Source: Citromicrobium sp. (GTDB taxonomy: Bacteria; Pseudomonadota; Alphaproteobacteria; Sphingomonadales; Sphingomonadaceae). From it: DNA of 16,535 nt. Where the stretch lies: positions 1-16,535 of the forward strand of contig PAVA01000089.1 in the NCBI GenBank assembly GCA_002712945.1, read 5' to 3'. The translations under genes and the position numbers were made by a program. The notes beneath the pieces were generated by a model, which was not told where the DNA came from, did not search any database, and worked only from the letters and a program-made list of their open reading frames with translations. Below are positions 14,586 to 16,535 of the stretch, piece by piece; position 1 is the stretch's first letter, and every line of letters starts with the position of its first letter.

Positions 14586-16514
14586 ATGAGCGAATATATC
14601 GAGCCGCCGCAGACCGCAGCAACCCATTGTTCGGCCGAGCAATACGAGGCCGCCTATGCCCGCTCGCTGTCCGATCCGGACGGGTTCTGGCTGGAGCAGG
14701 CGCAGCGGCTCGACTGGATCGAGACACCGACCAGAGGCGGCGAGTGGTCCTACGACCCGGTCGAGATCGCGTGGTTCGCCGACGGCACGCTCAACCTGTG
14801 TCACAACGCGGTCGACCGGCACCTGGCGGACAAGGCCGACAAGGCCGCGCTGATCTTCGAGCCCGACGAGCCCGACGGTGAGGGGCGCACGCTCAGCTAC
14901 GCCGATCTGCACCGCGAAGTGATCCGCATGGCCAATGCGCTCAAGGCCATGGGGGTCGCCAAGGGCGCGCGCGTCACGCTCTACATGCCGATGATTCCCG
15001 AAGGCGTGATCGCGATGCTCGCCTGCGCGCGGATCGGCGCGATCCATTCGGTCGTCTTCGGCGGTTTCTCGCCCGAGGCGCTGGCCGGGCGGATCGTCGA
15101 CTGCGACAGCCATTTCGTGATTACCGCCGACCAGGGCTTGCGCGGCTCGAAGGTCATTCCCCTGAAGGCCGATGTCGACAGGGCGCTGGCGGAGCATGAC
15201 ACTCCGGTAAAGGGCGTGCTGGTGTTCCGGCACACCGGCGCCGAAGTCGCGATGACCGAGGGCCGCGATCACTGGTACGCCGATATTGCTTCGGACGATG
15301 ATTGCCCGTGCGAGCCCATGGCTGCCGAAGACCCGCTGTTCATCCTCTACACCTCGGGCTCCACCGGAAAGCCCAAGGGCGTGCTCCACACGACCGGCGG
15401 TTACGGCGTGTGGACCGCGACCACCTTTCATTACGTGTTCGATCACCAGCCGGACGACATCTTCTGGTGTTCGGCGGATATCGGCTGGATCACCGGGCAC
15501 AGCTACGTCACCTACGGCCCGCTGCTGAACGGCGCGACCCAGGTGATCTTCGAGGGCGTGCCCAACTATCCCGACCACGGGCGGTTCTGGGCGACCATCG
15601 CCAAGCACAAGGTTTCGATCTTCTACACCGCGCCGACCGCGATCCGTGCGCTGATGCGCGAAGGCGACAGCTTCGTCACCGCGCATGACCGATCCAGCCT
15701 GCGCCTGCTCGGCACGGTGGGAGAGCCGATCAACCCCGAGGCATGGCGCTGGTATCACCAAGTCCCCGGCGAGGGGCGCTGCCCGGTCATCGACACCTGG
15801 TGGCAGACAGAGACCGGCGGCGTGATGCTGACCACGCTACCGGCGGCCCATGCGATGAAGCCGGGCAGCGCGGGGCTGCCGTTCTTCGGTGTCCAGCCGC
15901 AACTGGTCGACAACGAGGGGCAGGTGCTGGAGGGCGAGGCCGAGGGCAATCTGTGCATCACCGCGAGCTGGCCCGGGCAGGCGCGCACGGTCTACGGCGA
16001 CCACGATCGCTTCGTGCAGACCTATTTCAGCACCTACAGGGCCAAGTATTTCACCGGGGACGGGTGCCAGCGTGATGGACACGGCTATTACCGGATCACC
16101 GGGCGGGTCGACGATGTCATCAACGTGTCGGGCCACCGCATGGGCACCGCCGAGGTCGAAAGTGCGCTGGTGCTGCACGAAAGCGTCGCCGAAGCGGCGG
16201 TCGTCGGCTTCCCCCACGACATCAAGGGGCAGGGCATCTACGCCTATGTGACGCTGAACAGCGGCGAGGAGCCGAGCGACGCACTGCGCAAGACCCTGGC
16301 CACTTGGGTCCGGCGCGAGATCGGCCCGATCGCCACGCCCGACGCCATCCAGTTCGCCCCCGGCCTGCCCAAGACGCGATCGGGCAAGATCATGCGCCGC
16401 ATCCTGCGCAAGATCGCCGAAGGGGAGGTGTCGGCTCAGGCGCTGGGCGACACCAGCACCCTCGCGGACCCTGCGGTTGTGGATAATCTCGTCGCCAACC
16501 GCCAGGCGGGCTGA
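14586..16514 (+). CDS. acsA: Acetyl-CoA synthetase (AMP-forming)
   Basis: Activates acetate to acetyl-CoA through acetyl-AMP, the high-affinity route for growth on acetate. The complete 642 residues match the usual length of about 650. Motifs in order: the Acs-specific N-terminal domain ([12 protein letters not shown]), the ATP phosphate loop [11 protein letters not shown] (255-265), WITGHSY (301-307, acetate pocket), [10 protein letters not shown] with W406 as the conserved tryptophan that limits the pocket to short acids, the hinge region [19 protein letters not shown] (502-520), and [11 protein letters not shown] with K601, the catalytic lysine that is reversibly acetylated in Acs enzymes. 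ATG 14586 is preceded by AGGGAGAGAGAG; an in-frame ATG at 14538 lies inside the inverted repeat and has no ribosome site. W406 favours acetate over longer acyl groups; propionate may be a side substrate. Divergent from the S46 peptidase. The stop TGA is followed by only 21 bases in the window. Confidence 0.97.
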   Translation: MSEYIEPPQTAATHCSAEQYEAAYARSLSDPDGFWLEQAQRLDWIETPTRGGEWSYDPVEIAWFADGTLNLCHNAVDRHLADKADKAALIFEPDEPDGEGRTLSYADLHREVIRMANALKAMGVAKGARVTLYMPMIPEGVIAMLACARIGAIHSVVFGGFSPEALAGRIVDCDSHFVITADQGLRGSKVIPLKADVDRALAEHDTPVKGVLVFRHTGAEVAMTEGRDHWYADIASDDDCPCEPMAAEDPLFILYTSGSTGKPKGVLHTTGGYGVWTATTFHYVFDHQPDDIFWCSADIGWITGHSYVTYGPLLNGATQVIFEGVPNYPDHGRFWATIAKHKVSIFYTAPTAIRALMREGDSFVTAHDRSSLRLLGTVGEPINPEAWRWYHQVPGEGRCPVIDTWWQTETGGVMLTTLPAAHAMKPGSAGLPFFGVQPQLVDNEGQVLEGEAEGNLCITASWPGQARTVYGDHDRFVQTYFSTYRAKYFTGDGCQRDGHGYYRITGRVDDVINVSGHRMGTAEVESALVLHESVAEAAVVGFPHDIKGQGIYAYVTLNSGEEPSDALRKTLATWVRREIGPIATPDAIQFAPGLPKTRSGKIMRRILRKIAEGEVSAQALGDTSTLADPAVVDNLVANRQAG

Positions 16515-16535
16515 GGCGGCGAAAGCCGGACATCA

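Noticed and set aside
1..16535. Mobile element, phage, defence system or CRISPR array
   Set aside because: No transposase, integrase, direct-repeat array, tRNA-end attachment site or composition break was seen; every long gene belongs to a known housekeeping or transport family.

Overview
The window is high-GC bacterial chromosome with tightly packed, overlapping genes and uniform codon use. Together with the gene content (a cyanide-insensitive-type bd oxidase with a small DUF2474-like subunit, an S46 dipeptidyl-peptidase and a PEP-CTERM-like small exported protein), this suggests an alphaproteobacterium, most likely Sphingomonadales (Erythrobacter/Sphingomonas-like). That placement is an inference from gene family resemblance and GC content, not from a marker gene. 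I see no tRNA, rRNA, CRISPR array, insertion sequence, prophage or attachment site.

Layout, left to right. (1) 1-2946, plus strand: the C-terminal two thirds of glutamate synthase large subunit (gltB), cut by the window edge. (2) 3047-3238, plus strand: a 63-residue exported protein with a degenerate PEP-CTERM-like tail. (3) 9367 down to 3263, minus strand: a tripartite RND efflux operon in the order outer-membrane factor, periplasmic adaptor, inner-membrane permease, with overlapping start and stop codons. (4) 12081 down to 9477, minus strand: the cytochrome bd (CIO-type) quinol oxidase operon cydA-cydB plus a 40-residue membrane peptide, again with overlapping stop/start codons. (5) 14387 down to 12222, minus strand: an exported S46 dipeptidyl-peptidase with a strong hairpin terminator just after its stop codon, which separates it from cydA. 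(6) 14586-16514, plus strand: acetyl-CoA synthetase (acsA), divergent from the peptidase across a 198-bp region that holds a long inverted repeat.

How the genes relate. These look like separate core-genome units rather than one system: ammonia assimilation (gltB), envelope export (the efflux pump), microaerobic or stress-tolerant respiration (bd oxidase), periplasmic peptide breakdown (S46) and acetate activation (acsA). The peptidase and acsA share only a divergent control region. No local regulator is visible for the pump or the oxidase.

I did not find a convincing undescribed system. The items most worth a second look are the PEP-CTERM-like micro-protein after gltB (where gltD might be expected), the 40-residue oxidase peptide, the specificity residue of the S46 peptidase, an unusual insert in the efflux adaptor hairpin, and dyad-symmetric sequences upstream of cydA and acsA.
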